Positions 26,775-36,807 of a stretch of DNA of 64,000 nt are shown here, one piece after another; position 1 is the first letter of the stretch; every line of letters begins with the position of its first letter. The translations under genes and the position numbers were made by a program. The stretch spans positions 184,995-248,994 of the forward strand of contig CAVOYQ010000007.1 of the NCBI GenBank assembly GCA_963700705.1, read 5' to 3'. Under the pieces are notes generated by a model. It saw only the letters and a list, made by a program, of their open reading frames with translations. It ran no database searches and had not been told where the DNA came from. This DNA comes from JAHEFT01 sp963700705 (GTDB taxonomy: Bacteria > Pseudomonadota > Gammaproteobacteria > Xanthomonadales > SZUA-36).

Positions 26775-28190
26775 TTATGCGCTTCTTTGCTGGTAGTGGT
26801 CGGCAACAACCTGGGCCACGCAGGCTGTCAGCTTCCGGGCAAACGGAATGTGGATGAACTCATTCGGACCGTGGGCGTTTGAGTTGGGACCAAGCACCCC
26901 GGTGATCATGAACTGGGCCTGGGGAAAAAACTCGCCAAGCATGGCCATGAACGGAATGGTGCCGCCTTCCCCCATGTACATGACACCCTGTCCATAAGCC
27001 GCCTGCGAGGCCTTTTGCAGCGATTCGTGCAGCCAGGGGGCAATATCCGGGGCGTTCCAGCCGGAAGCGGCATGATCCGGTTCGAATGAAACCCGGGCGT
27101 TGCCGGGTGGATCAGCCTCAAGCGTGTTCTTGATGTTGCGGGTTGCTTTTTCGCCGTCCACGGTCGGCGGCAGCCGCATCGAGAGCTTCAGGGAGGTATA
27201 GGGGCGTAGCACGTTACCGGCCGACGCCAACGCAGGCATCCCTTCCGCTCCTGTGACTGACAGGGCCGGGCGCCAGGTCCGGTTCAGCAACCTTTCCAGG
27301 TTGTCTTTCTCCTGGGGCTGCACGCCCTCACAGAATGGGTAAGCCTGGAATACACCGTCACCCAGTGCTTCAGCCATTAAGCGGTTTTGTTGCAGGCGTT
27401 GTTCGGGTATCTCGGCGTGCAGATAATCCGGAAGAATCTTCCCGGTTTTCTCATCCTCCAGCCGGCTGAGCAGTTGCCGCAGAACACGGAAACTCGAAGG
27501 CACCACGCCCGAGGCGTAGCCGGAATGCACGCCTTCTTTCAACACGTCCGCACGCAGCGTCCCGGCCGCCATGCCGCGCAGGGAAACGGTCAGCCATAGC
27601 TGATCGTAATTACCGGCGCCGGAATCCAGGCACACAACCAATGAAGGCGTGCCGATACGATCTTTCAGGTGCTCTATGTAAAAAGGCAGGTCAAAACTGC
27701 CGGACTCTTCGCAGGCCTCAATGATCACCACGCAACGGGCATGGGGCAGGTTTTCTTTCTGCAGCGCCATCACCGCCGTCAGTGACGCGAAGGCCGCATA
27801 ACCGTCGTCTGCGCCGCCGCGGCCATAGAGTTTGCCGTCCTTGATGACCGGGATCCACGGACCAAGGCCGTCGGCCCAGCCGGTCATTTCCGGCTGTTTG
27901 TCGAGGTGGCCGTACATCAGGATGGTGTCATCACCGTCGCCGGGGATGTCCAGGAAAATCAGCGGGGTGCGACCGGGTAATCGGACGATTTCACATTGCA
28001 TGTCCTTGATGGCCTGGCCCTGGCACCAGGAAAAAATCTGCTGAACGGCGCTTTCGATATACCCGTTCTTTTCCCAGTCCGGATCAAAATGTGGCGATTT
28101 GGCGGGTATTTTTATGTACTCCACCAGTTCCGGAACAATGGAGTCCATCCAGACATCATCGACAAATTTTTGCACTGCAGCGTGATCCAT
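26775..28190 (-). CDS. M20 family metallopeptidase
   Basis: 471 residues. Zinc-binding motifs ILMYGHLDKQPEM, GRGGADDGYAAFAS and IEACEESGSFDL are present, with a dimerisation lid domain in the middle and SNAHGPNEFIHI near the end supplying the last metal ligand. Such enzymes cleave dipeptides or N-acyl amino acids. No signal peptide, so cytoplasmic. The exact substrate cannot be told. Divergent from a POT peptide transporter, which suggests uptake and cleavage of small peptides. Confidence 0.9.
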   Translation of the reverse strand: MDHAAVQKFVDDVWMDSIVPELVEYIKIPAKSPHFDPDWEKNGYIESAVQQIFSWCQGQAIKDMQCEIVRLPGRTPLIFLDIPGDGDDTILMYGHLDKQPEMTGWADGLGPWIPVIKDGKLYGRGGADDGYAAFASLTAVMALQKENLPHARCVVIIEACEESGSFDLPFYIEHLKDRIGTPSLVVCLDSGAGNYDQLWLTVSLRGMAAGTLRADVLKEGVHSGYASGVVPSSFRVLRQLLSRLEDEKTGKILPDYLHAEIPEQRLQQNRLMAEALGDGVFQAYPFCEGVQPQEKDNLERLLNRTWRPALSVTGAEGMPALASAGNVLRPYTSLKLSMRLPPTVDGEKATRNIKNTLEADPPGNARVSFEPDHAASGWNAPDIAPWLHESLQKASQAAYGQGVMYMGEGGTIPFMAMLGEFFPQAQFMITGVLGPNSNAHGPNEFIHIPFARKLTACVAQVVADHYQQRSA

Positions 28191-28333
28191 GTAAAAGCCT
28201 TCCCGGGAGTTGATCGTTGAACGGCTGATTATCGCATGTGGCGGCCATGCCCGTCATGCAAAGCGCCCCGTTCCCAAGGGCGTGCGCGGTCTGTTATGCT
28301 GGCTGCACTTCTAACAAGACTCGGAGGGAACGA

Positions 28334-29848
28334 GTGAACACCCAAACCGAAGCAGTAACCAGACCCCCCATTCCACCCGGTGAATTCCTCGGGCACCCCA
28401 AGGCGCTTTGGCAACTTTCCAATATCGAAATGTGGGAACGGTTTGCCTACTACGGTATGCGCGCCTTGTTGGCCGTTTATGTGGCGACGACTTTTTTCGG
28501 CCACCTGGGCGACCAGGCCAACGCCGAGGCCAGCCTGGTCTACGGCGGCTACACCGCCCTTGTTTACGCCACCGGCATCATAGGTGGATACATCGCCGAC
28601 CATGTATTGGGTTACCAGCGGTCGATCCTGCTGGGCGCCATCATCATGGCGGCTGGTCTGTGTGTGCTGCTGTTCGAAGACCTGACGATGTTCCTGGTTG
28701 GCCTGGCGCTGATTGTCGCCGGCAACGGGCTGTTCAAACCCAATATCTCGACCATGATCGGAAAGCTGTATGCGCCCGGCGATGTCCGCCGTGACTCCGG
28801 CTTCACCATTTTCTACATGGGCATCAACCTGGGCGCTTTCATCGCGCCGTTCATCACCGCGGCATGGATCGGCGCGACCTGGGGCCTGAAGTGGGGCTTC
28901 TTCGCAGCCGCGATCGGCATGGTCCTGTCCACGCTGTTCCTGGAAATCGCCAAGAAGGCGCTGGGCCAGGTGGGGCTTCCGCCGGCGGACAAGCAGGGTT
29001 GGGGGCGTTTCTTCCTGGTGGGAATCGGGGCCCTGGTGATGGCCATAGGGGTGTTTTTCCTGTTGTCCGCAAGCGAGGTCCTGGGCTATCTGCTGGTTGG
29101 CATCATGCTCGCGCTGATCGCTTATTTCATCATTTCAGGCATCAAGAGTGGCGACAAGGTTCAGCTCCAGCGCTATATCGCCATGATCATCCTGTTCGCG
29201 GCCAACTCCTGTTTCTGGGCTTTATTTGAGCAGGCCGGCAGTTCCATGAACTTTTTTGCACGGGAGTTCGTGACGCCGATGTACGGCAGCATGGAAACCT
29301 GGCAAGCCGGCGGTTTCGGTATTTTCCAGTCGCTCAATCCGCTTTATATCCTTATATTTGCGCCACTCTTTGCAGCCGTCTGGCCGTGGCTGGACAAGCG
29401 CAACATGAACCCGTCTATTCCACGTAAATTCGCCCTGGGTCTGATCCAGGTTGCGCTCGGGTTTTATATTCTGGTATTTGCGATTGCCAATTTCCAGAAT
29501 GCCGCCGGCCTGGTGCCATGGATTTTCCTTGCGCTGACCTACCTGTTGCACACCACGGGTGAGCTTTGCCTGTCACCGATCGGCCTGTCGATGGTAACCA
29601 AGCTGGCTGCGGAGAAAGAAACGGGCATGGCGATGGGGGGCTGGTTCCTGTCCATCGCGATGGCCCAGTACGTGGCCGGCATCATTGCGGCAATTGCTTC
29701 CGGCGGCGGACATGGTCCGGAAGCCGGTGCGGCGATCGGGCAGTACTCCGATACCTACATGATGCTGTTCTGGATTGGTCTCGGGTTCGGCCTCGCCTAC
29801 CTGGTGGTTGCTCCGTTAATCAATAAACTCATGCATGGCGTGAAGTAG
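28334..29848 (+). CDS. POT/PTR family proton-dependent oligopeptide transporter
   Basis: 504 residues from GTG 28334 (preceded by CGGAGGGA). About 14 membrane helices. The POT signature IEMWERFAYYGMRALLAVYV, which carries the ExxER proton-coupling motif, and GNGLFKPNISTMIGKLY are present. Imports di- and tripeptides with protons. Its divergent neighbour is an M20 peptidase. Confidence 0.95.
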   Translation: MNTQTEAVTRPPIPPGEFLGHPKALWQLSNIEMWERFAYYGMRALLAVYVATTFFGHLGDQANAEASLVYGGYTALVYATGIIGGYIADHVLGYQRSILLGAIIMAAGLCVLLFEDLTMFLVGLALIVAGNGLFKPNISTMIGKLYAPGDVRRDSGFTIFYMGINLGAFIAPFITAAWIGATWGLKWGFFAAAIGMVLSTLFLEIAKKALGQVGLPPADKQGWGRFFLVGIGALVMAIGVFFLLSASEVLGYLLVGIMLALIAYFIISGIKSGDKVQLQRYIAMIILFAANSCFWALFEQAGSSMNFFAREFVTPMYGSMETWQAGGFGIFQSLNPLYILIFAPLFAAVWPWLDKRNMNPSIPRKFALGLIQVALGFYILVFAIANFQNAAGLVPWIFLALTYLLHTTGELCLSPIGLSMVTKLAAEKETGMAMGGWFLSIAMAQYVAGIIAAIASGGGHGPEAGAAIGQYSDTYMMLFWIGLGFGLAYLVVAPLINKLMHGVK

Positions 29849-29953
29849 GCTTGCGCGGGACTGAGCAGTCCCGCCGGTCTGTTCGTCCAGCCGACATTGC
29901 GCCACCCGGGTTCGTGCGCCTGTCAGCGAACTTCCCAAACAGGACACTAGCTG

Positions 29954-31331
29954 ATGAAAATTGAATTTTTTGGCGCTGCGGCGGAAGTGACAGGATCCTG
30001 TCATGTACTCCATGTCGGCGAACACAAAGTACTGCTGGACTGCGGCCTGATCCAGGGCAGCCGGGCAGATGAAGATCGTAACCACGATCCCTTTCCCTTT
30101 GAGGCCTCTGAAATCGATGCGGTGGTCCTCAGCCATGCGCATCTTGATCATTGCGGACGCCTGCCCCTCCTGGTCAAGCGGGGATTCCGCGGGCCGGTCT
30201 ATGCGCAGGAGGCCACTTGTGAGTTGGTGGCCATCCTGCTGGCCGACGCTGCGCACCTGGCGGAACGGGATGCGGAATACCGCAGCCGCAAAACCGGCAA
30301 ACGCATCAAGCCGCTGTACACAGTCGCCGAGGGCGAGCAGGTCATCCGGCAACTGCGTCACCGGAAATACCGTGAAGTTTTCGAAGTGCTCAAGGGTGTG
30401 AAAGTGCGTTTCAGGGATGCGGGACATATTCTGGGTTCGTGTTCTGTCGAGGTCTGGCTGAACGAAAATGACCGTGGAACGGAAGATCGTATTTTCAGGT
30501 GATCTGGGCCAATACGACACGCCTATCCTGAAAGACCCGGAAGCCATCGACAGCGCCGACCTGGTTTTGATGGAAAGTACTTATGGTGGCCGCCGCCATC
30601 GTGATCGCCAGGAAACCATGGCGGAGCTGGGTGAAATTCTGACCTCGGAGCGAAGCCGCCGGGGCAACATCCTGATTCCGGCGTTTGCAATCGGCCGCAG
30701 CCAGGAGATCCTTTACCAACTGGGTAAACATTTTGAAGAATGGGACCTGCAACGTTTCCAGATTTTCCTGGACAGCCCGATGGCGATCGAAGCGTCGAAA
30801 ACCTACTGGGAGAACACCCAGCTATACGACGAGGAAGCCACGCGCCTGCGACTGGAAAACGGCGGCATGCCTTTGCTGCCCAACCTGAAGCTCAGCCGGC
30901 AGTCCGAGGAGTCCATGGCCATCAACCGGATCCGGTCGGGTGCTATCGTCATCGCCGGAAGCGGAATGTGTAACGGCGGCCGGATCGTGCATCATCTCAA
31001 GCACAACCTGGACCGGGAAGAAACCCAGGTGTTGATCACCGGTTACCAGGCAAACGGATCACTGGGCCGCCGGCTGGTGAACGGTGAGGAAACCGTGCGG
31101 ATTCACGGCCAGACGATTCCGGTGCGGGCAACCATTCACACGGTAGGCGGGCTTTCGGCCCACGGTGACCAGGACGACCTGGCGCGCTGGTACGAGTGCA
31201 TGGAAAACCGGCCCCCGGTGTACCTGGTGCACGGCGAAACAGACGCCCAGGAGGATTTCAGCAAGTACCTTGCCGGTCGCAGCGGCGCCACCGTGCACCT
31301 GCCCAAGCCAGGGGACATCCTCGAACTGTAG
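29954..31331 (+). CDS. MBL-fold/beta-CASP RNase-like hydrolase (one frame break at ~30472)
   Basis: About 458 residues. The metallo-beta-lactamase core has LSHAHLDHCGRLPLL (HxHxDH) and RDAGHILGSCSVEVW. The beta-CASP and RNA-specificity parts follow (ILIPAFAIGRSQEILYQL, IAGSGMCNGGRIVHHLKHN, HTVGGLSAHGDQDDL, VYLVHGETDAQ). Relatives are YSH1/CPSF73-like exonucleases. One extra base near 30472 splits the frame between WLNEND and VERKIVFSGDL. The TAG stop is inside a GTAGGAGCG repeat. Confidence 0.85.
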
Positions 31332-31914
31332 GAGCGGATTCATCCGCGATCGTGCCAGAGCAGCAGATGCTCAAGTACCGGCTTCTTCGGCTCAATGGTC
31401 CCTGCGGGACTCCCCTCGCGCAGCAAAAATCCTGATGGGCCGGCCTTACAGCACATAGCCCAGGCTACCCTCTCGACCGCTTGGCGGTCTCACCTTGTCC
31501 TGTGCTGGGCGGCCTCGATCGGATCCCGCCCGATCGTCCGGTTGGGCTCCTGCCCAATCAGCCCTCGATTTCATCCCGAAAATCGCCCCGGCGGAACCCT
31601 TCACTCGGCGGCTAAAGGGGCGCTGAGAAACAGCCCGTCCACCGGTTGCCCTTTCGCAGTGATCCGCTCGTGGTTGGAAAGCAGCGGATGCTCGAGTATC
31701 GGCTTCGCCTCGAAATGCCGAGTGAAGCGAAAATCCAGGGACGATCGGGCGGGAGCCCGATCGAGGCCGCCCAGCACAGGATGTGCTGTAAGGCCGGCCC
31801 GTAGGATTTTTGCTGCGCGAGGGAAGTCCCGCAGGGACCATTGAGCCGAAGAAGCCGGTACTTGAGCATTTGCTGCTTTGCACCATCGCCGACAGGACTG
31901 GCTCCGGCACAGAT
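31328..31914. repeat. Repeat cluster: REP plus two facing copies of a ~200-250-bp element (B)
   Basis: About 580 bp without a gene. A REP (31328-31350) precedes copy B1 (31352-31538, forward) and copy B2 (31620-31885, reverse), which face each other to make a large palindrome. Shared landmarks are GCTCAAGTACCGGCTTCTTC, GGCCGGCCTTACAGCAC, TGTGCTGGGCGGCCTCGATC and GCCCGATCGTCC. A third copy lies at 57201-57510. ORFs inside are not conserved between copies. Confidence 0.85.
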
Positions 31915-32544
31915 TCAGCTGTGGCGTGATTTCAGGATTCGGGTGACATCTTCCAGTTGCAGACCGCTGGCGCGCAACAGCACCAGCAGGTGGTACAACA
32001 AGTCAGCTGATTCGTTGGCCAGTTCTTCACGGTCACCGGCCGTTGCGGCCAGCGCGGTTTCCACGCCTTCCTCCCCGACTTTCTGGGCGATGCGCTTGAT
32101 CCCTGATTCGAACAGGCGGGTGGTGTAGCTGCCCTCGGGGCGGTCGACGTCACGTTGTGCAATCAGTCTTTCCAGGCCGGCCAGGAAGGCGAGTTCAGGT
32201 ATGACCTTTTGCCCGTCCTCGTCGAAGCAGGTATCGGTGTTCCGGTGGCAGGCAGGCCCTGCGGGCCTGGCCAGCACCAGCAGGCAATCACCGTCGCAGT
32301 CTGCATGCACGGCCACGAGTTCAAGCGTGTTGCCGGAGGTTTCGCCCTTGGTCCACAGCTTTTTCCGGCTGCGGCTCCAGAATGTGACGACACCTTTGTC
32401 AAGGCTGGACACCAATGACTCGCGGTTCATATAGGCCTGCATCAACACCCGGCCGTCGAAAGCATCCTGCACGATGGCCGGCAGCAGGCCATCCATTTTC
32501 TGCCACTCAAGCGTTTCCACGTCCCGTGAATCCCGGATCAGCAT
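31915..32544 (-). CDS. hisI: Bifunctional phosphoribosyl-AMP cyclohydrolase / phosphoribosyl-ATP pyrophosphatase
   Basis: 209 residues from ATG 32544. HisI part: DGRVLMQAYMNRESL, SRSRKKLWTKGETSGN and the Zn ligands in DCDGDCLLV and ACHRNTDTCF. HisE part from about residue 110: KRIAQKVGEEGVETALAA and ESADLLYHLLVLLRASG. Catalyses steps 2 and 3 of histidine synthesis. Last gene of the operon; overlaps hisF by 7 bp. Confidence 0.96.
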   Translation of the reverse strand: MLIRDSRDVETLEWQKMDGLLPAIVQDAFDGRVLMQAYMNRESLVSSLDKGVVTFWSRSRKKLWTKGETSGNTLELVAVHADCDGDCLLVLARPAGPACHRNTDTCFDEDGQKVIPELAFLAGLERLIAQRDVDRPEGSYTTRLFESGIKRIAQKVGEEGVETALAATAGDREELANESADLLYHLLVLLRASGLQLEDVTRILKSRHS

Positions 32545-33330
32545 GGTCTTACCTCGATGCCGGCGGCGGCCAGCGACTTTTTCAATTCCGGAATGGGAAT
32601 CTGGCCGGAATGGAACACCGTGGCGGCCAACGCGGCGTCGACGTCCGCCTGCCCGAACACCGCGATAAAATGTTCCACGGAACCGGCTCCGCCGGACGCC
32701 ACCAGGGGAACCGGCAGCACTTTCCGCGCGGCTTGCAGTTGCACGATATCGTAGCCCTTGCGCGTGCCGTCGGCGGACATGCAATTGAGGACAACCTCGC
32801 CCGCGCCCCGGTCGACGACTTCAGCCAGCCAGTCGAGGGTCTGCCTTCCCGGTGATTTCATCGCGTCCGGCGTGCCGGTATGTGACCGGACCGTGTAAGC
32901 CGTTTCGTCCCGGATCGAATCGACCCCTATGACCACGCACTGGCTGCCGAATGATTTGACCAGTTCATTGATCAGGCCGGGATTTTCAAGCGCCGGCGTA
33001 TTGATCGAGATTTTGTCCGCGCCCTGGGACAGAATCCGCCCCGCGCTTTCGACACTGCGTATGCCGCCGGCAACGCAGAAAGGAATGTCGATGGTTTCCG
33101 ACACCCGGCGCACCCAGTCGACGTCGACACTGCGGCCCTCCGGGCTGGCAGTTATGTCATAGAAAACCAGTTCGTCAGCGCCCTCGTCCCGGTAGCGGGC
33201 TGCGAGTTCGATGATGTCGCCCATCACCCGGTGGTCACGAAACTGCACGCCTTTCACCACCTGGCCATCACGTACGTCCAGGCAGGGGATGATCCGCCGG
33301 GCAGCGCTCGTTGCGCATCCTGCCGGTCAT
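32538..33330 (-). CDS. hisF: Imidazole glycerol phosphate synthase cyclase subunit (one frame break at ~33304)
   Basis: About 263 residues, TIM barrel. ATG 33330 overlaps the hisA stop (ATGA) and reads MTGRMRNER, then one base later ARRIIPCLDVRDGQVVKGVQF, the HisF signature. Also LVFYDITAS, CVAGGIRSVESAGRIL and VASGGAGSVEHF. With HisH it makes IGP and AICAR. The one extra base near 33304 is most likely a sequencing error, because the overlapping start and the body are both intact. Confidence 0.94.
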
Positions 33331-34067
33331 GACAGCGCCTTGATGGCTTCGGCCACGGTGAAACAACCCTCCAGCAGGGCTTTCCCGGTCACCGCGAAGT
33401 CCACCCCGGTGTCTGACAGTTTATGCAGATCGAGCAGGCCGCTCACACCACCGGAGGCCTGCACCACCAGTTCCGGATAGCGGCGGACGATTTCCCTGTA
33501 AAGGTCCAGGTTCGGCCCGGTCATCGCACCGTCGCGGCCGATGTCGGTGCACAGGACATGCTTCAGACCCTTGTCGGAGTAATAATCCAGCAGTTGCCAA
33601 AGTGTGTTGCCGGAACCCCGGGTCCATCCATGCGTTCGCAGCAAGGGACTTCCGGATTGATCGATTTGCACATCCAGCGCGGCCACCAGGCGTTCCTCGC
33701 CAAACTCGGCAAGCCATCCGGCAAACAGTTCCGGTTCGGTAACACACTGGCTTCCGACCACCACCCGGCTCGCGCCGTTTTCCAGCCGTTTGCTGATGTC
33801 GGCCGTGACCCTTACGCCGCCGCCCGTCTGGACCGACTGCTCGGCGTTGCGCAGCAGGCGAAGCAATGGCCTGATATCGGCGCCCGGGCCATCCCGGGAG
33901 GCAGCGAGGTCGACCACGTGCAGCCACTCCGCGCCTTCCCGTGCGTAGGTGGCGGCGAGCCTGACGGCATCCAGGTCGTACACCTTGCACTTGTTGAAAT
34001 CGCCATGCAGTAGCCGGACACAGCTGCCGTCCAGCAGGTCAATGGCGGGGATGATTTGTACGCTCAT
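33327..34067 (-). CDS. hisA: ProFAR isomerase (1-(5-phosphoribosyl)-5-[(phosphoribosylamino)methylideneamino]imidazole-4-carboxamide isomerase)
   Basis: 246 residues. TIM barrel with IIPAIDLLDGSCVRLLHGDF (catalytic Asp near the N-terminus), LHVVDLAASRDG, VQTGGGVR and LCTDIGRDGAMTGPNLDLY. Histidine pathway step 4. Overlaps hisH by 4 bp and hisF by 4 bp. Confidence 0.97.
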   Translation of the reverse strand: MSVQIIPAIDLLDGSCVRLLHGDFNKCKVYDLDAVRLAATYAREGAEWLHVVDLAASRDGPGADIRPLLRLLRNAEQSVQTGGGVRVTADISKRLENGASRVVVGSQCVTEPELFAGWLAEFGEERLVAALDVQIDQSGSPLLRTHGWTRGSGNTLWQLLDYYSDKGLKHVLCTDIGRDGAMTGPNLDLYREIVRRYPELVVQASGGVSGLLDLHKLSDTGVDFAVTGKALLEGCFTVAEAIKALS

Positions 34068-34660
34068 TGCAATGGTGTCTCCAGGAATCCGCTGAGTAAG
34101 CTGGCGCCCGCCTTGGCTGAACGTTCCGGGTGGAACTGCGCGCCATAGAAATTGCCTTTGCGGACGATGGCGCTGAACTCCGTGCCGTGGGTGCTGGTCG
34201 CCAGGGTCCATTCGCTGACCGGCGCCGCGAACGAATGTACGAAATAAAACCACTTTCCATCCAGCGGCTCGGTCAGGTTGTCCTGCGCCTGGTTGGTGAT
34301 GGCGTTCCAACCCATGTGGGGCACTCGCAGCCCCGGGCTTTCCCTGAGCCTGCTGAGGCGGCCCGGTATCAGGCCCAGCAGGCGGGCGTCGTCTTCTTCG
34401 GAGGATTCGAACAACAGTTGCATGCCCAGGCAGATACCGAGCACGGGTTGCTTCAGTTGTTGAATGACAGGTGTCAGACCCTGTTGATCCAGCACTTCCA
34501 TGGCCCTGCCCGCAGCGCCCACACCGGGCAGGATGACGCGATCCGCCGAGCGGATTGTGCCGGCATCGTCAGTAAATTTCGGATCCGCGCCGAGACGCCT
34601 GAGGGCGTGCAGAACGGACGCGATATTTGCCCCGCCACTGTTCACTACCGCGATCGACAT
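34064..34660 (-). CDS. hisH: Imidazole glycerol phosphate synthase glutamine amidotransferase subunit
   Basis: 198 residues, class I glutaminase. The catalytic triad is visible: Cys in VLGICLGMQLLFESS, His and Glu in GAQFHPERSAKAG. The oxyanion-hole region ILPGVGAAGRAM is typical. Provides ammonia to HisF. The start overlaps the hisB stop by one base. Confidence 0.97.
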   Translation of the reverse strand: MSIAVVNSGGANIASVLHALRRLGADPKFTDDAGTIRSADRVILPGVGAAGRAMEVLDQQGLTPVIQQLKQPVLGICLGMQLLFESSEEDDARLLGLIPGRLSRLRESPGLRVPHMGWNAITNQAQDNLTEPLDGKWFYFVHSFAAPVSEWTLATSTHGTEFSAIVRKGNFYGAQFHPERSAKAGASLLSGFLETPLQ

Positions 34661-35737
34661 CAGAGCACGCCCTTGGTGCTGGGCATTTCGCTGCCTTGCC
34701 TGGCCAGTGCGGGTTTAAGCGCACGACCGGCGCCCTTGAACAAGGCTTCGATCATGTGGTGGGTATTTTCGCCCCGTGTCTTAAGGTGGATGGAAGCGCC
34801 CAGTGACTGGCTCAGTGACGCGAAGAAATGCCGGACCATTTCGGTGGAGAAACCGCCCACCTGGTCACGCGGAAAGTCCGCCTCGAATACGATGGCCGGC
34901 CTTCCGGACAGGTCAATGGCTGCTTCCGCCAGGGATTCGTCCATCGGCAACAGGAAGCCGTACCGGCCTATCCCGCGCCGGTCACCCAGGGCCGAGTTCA
35001 GGGCTTGCCCCAGGGCCAGTGCGCAATCTTCAACGGTGTGGTGTTCGTCGATGTCCAGGTCGCCCCGGCAGCTGATTTCCAGGCTGAATCCGCCATGGCT
35101 GGCCAGTTGGTCCAGCATGTGATCGAAAAATCCAATCCCGGTATCCGCCTCGCAGCGGCCACCGGCGTCCAGGTCGACAAAAACCCGGATATCGGTCTCG
35201 TTGGTTTTTCGCTCCACGGTCGACTGCCGCGGTTGGTTGACCAGCAGGTGGCTGATGGACGCCCAGTCATGCATGCCCTCACCCAGTTGCAAGCCCTTGA
35301 TACCCATGTTCGCGGCCAGGATCATGTCGGTCTCCCGGTCACCGATCACCCAGCTGTCGGTGAGACTCAGCTCACCGCCTTTGAGGTATTCGAGCACCAT
35401 TCCGATACCGGGTTTCCGGTTGGGCGAGTTTTCGTGCTCAAAATGCGGGTCAATCAGGACGTCACTGAAGGTAATGCCCTGTGATGAAAAAATATCCAGC
35501 ATTTTTTGCTGCGGGATCTCGAAATCCGCCGTTGGGATAAGACGCTGTGCCGAGGCCGTCCTGGTTGCTGACCATGACGAATTCATATCCGGCTTTCTTC
35601 AGCTCCAGCAGGGCCGGTATCACGCCGGGCAGCAACTGGAGCTTTTCAAGCGAATCGACCTGTTCGTCGGGCGGTTCCGTGATCAGGGTGCCATCGCGGT
35701 CAATGAAAAGGATGCGTCGTTTTCGGTCAGTCTTCAT
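34660..35737 (-). CDS. hisB: Bifunctional histidinol-phosphatase / imidazoleglycerol-phosphate dehydratase (one frame break at ~35532)
   Basis: About 358 residues. N-terminal HAD phosphatase: RILFIDRDGTLITEPPDEQV, FVMVSNQDGLGTASYP. The frame then breaks near 35532 and resumes one base later as TADFEIPQQKMLDIFSSQG. The C-terminal dehydratase follows (DIRVFVDLDAGG, GFFDHMLDQLASHGGFSL, DIDEHHTVEDCALALGQAL, GENTHHMIEALFKGAGRAL). Same fused layout as E. coli HisB. ATG 35737 overlaps the hisC stop (ATGA). The break equals one extra base and is likely an error. Confidence 0.95.
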
Positions 35738-36807
35738 GAGTTTTCCCATTCATCGAGAACAGCCGCGAACCTGGTCAGTTCATATTCCGAACCCACCGAG
35801 ATGCGCAGACAGTTGTGCAGCAGGGGATCGGAAGAATACCCCCTGATAATCACGCCCCGGCTGGCTGAGAAGGCGAGCAGCTCCGGCGCGTTGTCCACGC
35901 GGATCAGGACAAAATTGGCTTCGCCGGGGATGATATCCCGGATAAAGCCGCGGTTTTGCAGGATCTGCAGCAGGTAGCGCTTGTTGTGTTCAATTTCCCG
36001 CATCAGCTCCTGTTGCCTGTCCAGCATGTCGTTCTCGAGCATACGCAGGGCCAGTTTCATGACCGGGCTCGGTACGGGGTAGGGTGCAATGACCCGCCGC
36101 AACAGCGACAGGAGCGGGTCGCCGGCGAGCACCGCGCCGCAGCGCAGGCCGGCCGAGGCCCAGGCTTTCGACATGGTCCGCAACACGACGAGGTTTTCGT
36201 GTTCCGCGATCAATGCGGAAGCTGATGGCTGCGGGCAGAATTCCGCATAAGCCTCATCCAGAACAACGACTGCGCGATCCCGGCACGCCCTCAGCAGCCG
36301 GCTGAGAAACGCCCGGTTGACAGTATCTCCGGTCGGATTGTTGGGCGAGGTCAGAAACACCAGCCTGATTCGTGCGTCCGCCTGCACGGTGTCCAGGACT
36401 TCCTGCTCCACCAGTCTGAATCCCTGGTCGACCTGGCGGTTCACGGCGACGATGCCTGCGCCCTGGGTCTGGGCGGCAATCCGGTACATGCCGAAAGTTG
36501 GTGGACAGTGCAGGATGGCGTCCTGACCGGCGCGGCAAAAAACCCGCACGAGTAAATCGATTCCTTCATCGCTGCCGCGGGTGAGCAGAACGCAATCTTC
36601 CGGTACACCGTACAGGGCCGCCAGCCGTGCGACCAGTTCCGCCGGTTGCGGGTCGGGGTAACGGTTCAGACGACCGGGATCCTCCAGCAGGGGCCGGGGG
36701 GACTCGTTTGCGTTCAACAGGATTCCCTCGCCGGGCGCTTCCTTGCGCGCCGAGGAATAGGGTTTCATGGCGACAATGTCCGGCCTGGCCAGTGACTCGA
36801 TGCCCAT
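35734..36807 (-). CDS. hisC: Histidinol-phosphate aminotransferase
   Basis: 357 residues, fold type I PLP enzyme. Seen: LLNANESPRPL, NRYPDPQPAELVARLA, LTRGSDEGIDLLVR, FLTSPNNPTGD, VLDEAYAEF and the PLP lysine in RTMSKAWASAGLRCG. The start overlaps the hisD stop by one base. Confidence 0.97.
   Translation of the reverse strand: MGIESLARPDIVAMKPYSSARKEAPGEGILLNANESPRPLLEDPGRLNRYPDPQPAELVARLAALYGVPEDCVLLTRGSDEGIDLLVRVFCRAGQDAILHCPPTFGMYRIAAQTQGAGIVAVNRQVDQGFRLVEQEVLDTVQADARIRLVFLTSPNNPTGDTVNRAFLSRLLRACRDRAVVVLDEAYAEFCPQPSASALIAEHENLVVLRTMSKAWASAGLRCGAVLAGDPLLSLLRRVIAPYPVPSPVMKLALRMLENDMLDRQQELMREIEHNKRYLLQILQNRGFIRDIIPGEANFVLIRVDNAPELLAFSASRGVIIRGYSSDPLLHNCLRISVGSEYELTRFAAVLDEWENS

Noticed and set aside
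29954..31331. Two separate genes for the MBL core and the beta-CASP part
   Set aside because: The domains are parts of one fold, the frames meet within one base, and the second part has no independent start signal.
31395..31869. ORFs inside element B with similar peptides at 31.4 kb and 57.2 kb
   Set aside because: They are translations of a repeat, differ in length and frame between copies, and lack ribosome sites and family features.
34660..35737. Programmed +1 frameshifting as the reason for the split hisB
   Set aside because: No shift-prone motif such as a slow stop codon with a rare codon, and ten other unrelated genes show the same single extra base in different contexts; error is simpler.
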